Source: an uncultured Collinsella sp.
Lineage (GTDB): Bacteria > Actinomycetota > Coriobacteriia > Coriobacteriales > Coriobacteriaceae
Length of the DNA stretch: 11,759 nt
Direction: 5' to 3'
Assembly: GCA_902470095.1 (NCBI GenBank)
Contig: CABRFG010000063.1
Span: 1 to 11,759 of the forward strand
The first letter of the stretch is position 1, and each line of letters starts with the position of its first letter. A program made the position numbers and the translations under genes. The notes beneath the pieces were generated by a model. It was not told the origin of the DNA. It was given only the letters and a program-made list of their open reading frames with translations, and ran no database searches. This document shows positions 11,723 through 11,759 of this stretch, piece by piece.

Positions 11723-11759
11723 TTAGCCAAATATAGTCGGCCGAGATTGACCAATCCCG

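Larger units (their letters stand above)
7976..11759. mobile_element. Integrated element beside tRNA-Leu(UAA), right end outside window
   Basis: Starting right after the tRNA CCA end, gene content changes from host-type enzymes and regulators to small orphan genes, an excisionase-like protein, a sigma-region-4-like activator and a putative replication initiator with internal repeats. Arginine AGG/AGA codons become common. Direct repeats lie near the tRNA. These fit a prophage remnant, satellite or integrative plasmid using the tRNA 3' end as attachment site. No integrase, structural phage gene or conjugation gene is in view, and the duplicate of the tRNA 3' end expected at the other end is not in the window. 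Confidence 0.6.

Overview
The window looks like chromosomal DNA of a high-GC Coriobacteriia gut actinobacterium, most likely Collinsella or a close relative. The basis is GC-rich third positions, strong AAGGAG-type ribosome binding sites, and the mix of families present (DUF2207, DUF4342 beside an OmpR-type two-component pair, a galactitol-class PTS IIB). This assignment is inference; no marker gene is present. Positions 1 to about 7,975 read as host chromosome. From about 7,976 to the end reads as an integrated mobile element lying directly downstream of a tRNA-Leu(UAA) gene and running off the right edge.

Left part (1-3046): the 5' end of a secreted or membrane DUF2207 gene leaves on the minus strand. 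A 565-nt gap follows, holding a REP-like palindrome and a strong rho-independent-type hairpin. Then comes a glutamyl-Q tRNA(Asp) synthetase (gluQ), apparently on a leaderless mRNA. It converges with a complete metallophosphoesterase; a 79-residue two-helix membrane protein lies upstream of the phosphoesterase on the same strand.

Middle part (3047-6305): a probable operon encodes a UBA-like/DUF4342 protein, an OmpR-class response regulator and a membrane histidine kinase. The DUF4342 gene is cut in two by one in-frame TAA. The operon is bracketed by two same-orientation copies of a ~185-nt near-palindromic element. The outer arms differ in sequence between the copies, yet each copy pairs with itself, which is covariation expected of a conserved folded structure.

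Next (6338-7975): a bidirectional terminator, then a minus-strand pair encoding an orphan PTS IIB and a VOC (glyoxalase-fold) protein. After that a plus-strand TPR-like membrane-anchored protein of unknown function, then tRNA-Leu(UAA) with its own promoter and terminator.

Element (about 7,976 to the end): plus-strand genes encode a basic 92-residue protein, a 30-residue single-helix membrane peptide and a two-helix protein with a C-terminal zinc ribbon. Divergent minus-strand genes, in order of transcription, encode an excisionase-type HTH protein without a normal start codon, a 118-residue protein, an HTH/zinc-finger protein that looks like a replication initiator, an acidic 101-residue protein and a sigma-region-4-like regulator. 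The initiator gene contains four near-identical 21-bp tandem repeats followed by an AT-rich tract with a duplicated 12-mer, the layout of a phage lambda O-type origin inside its own initiator gene. No integrase is in the window and it presumably lies to the right.
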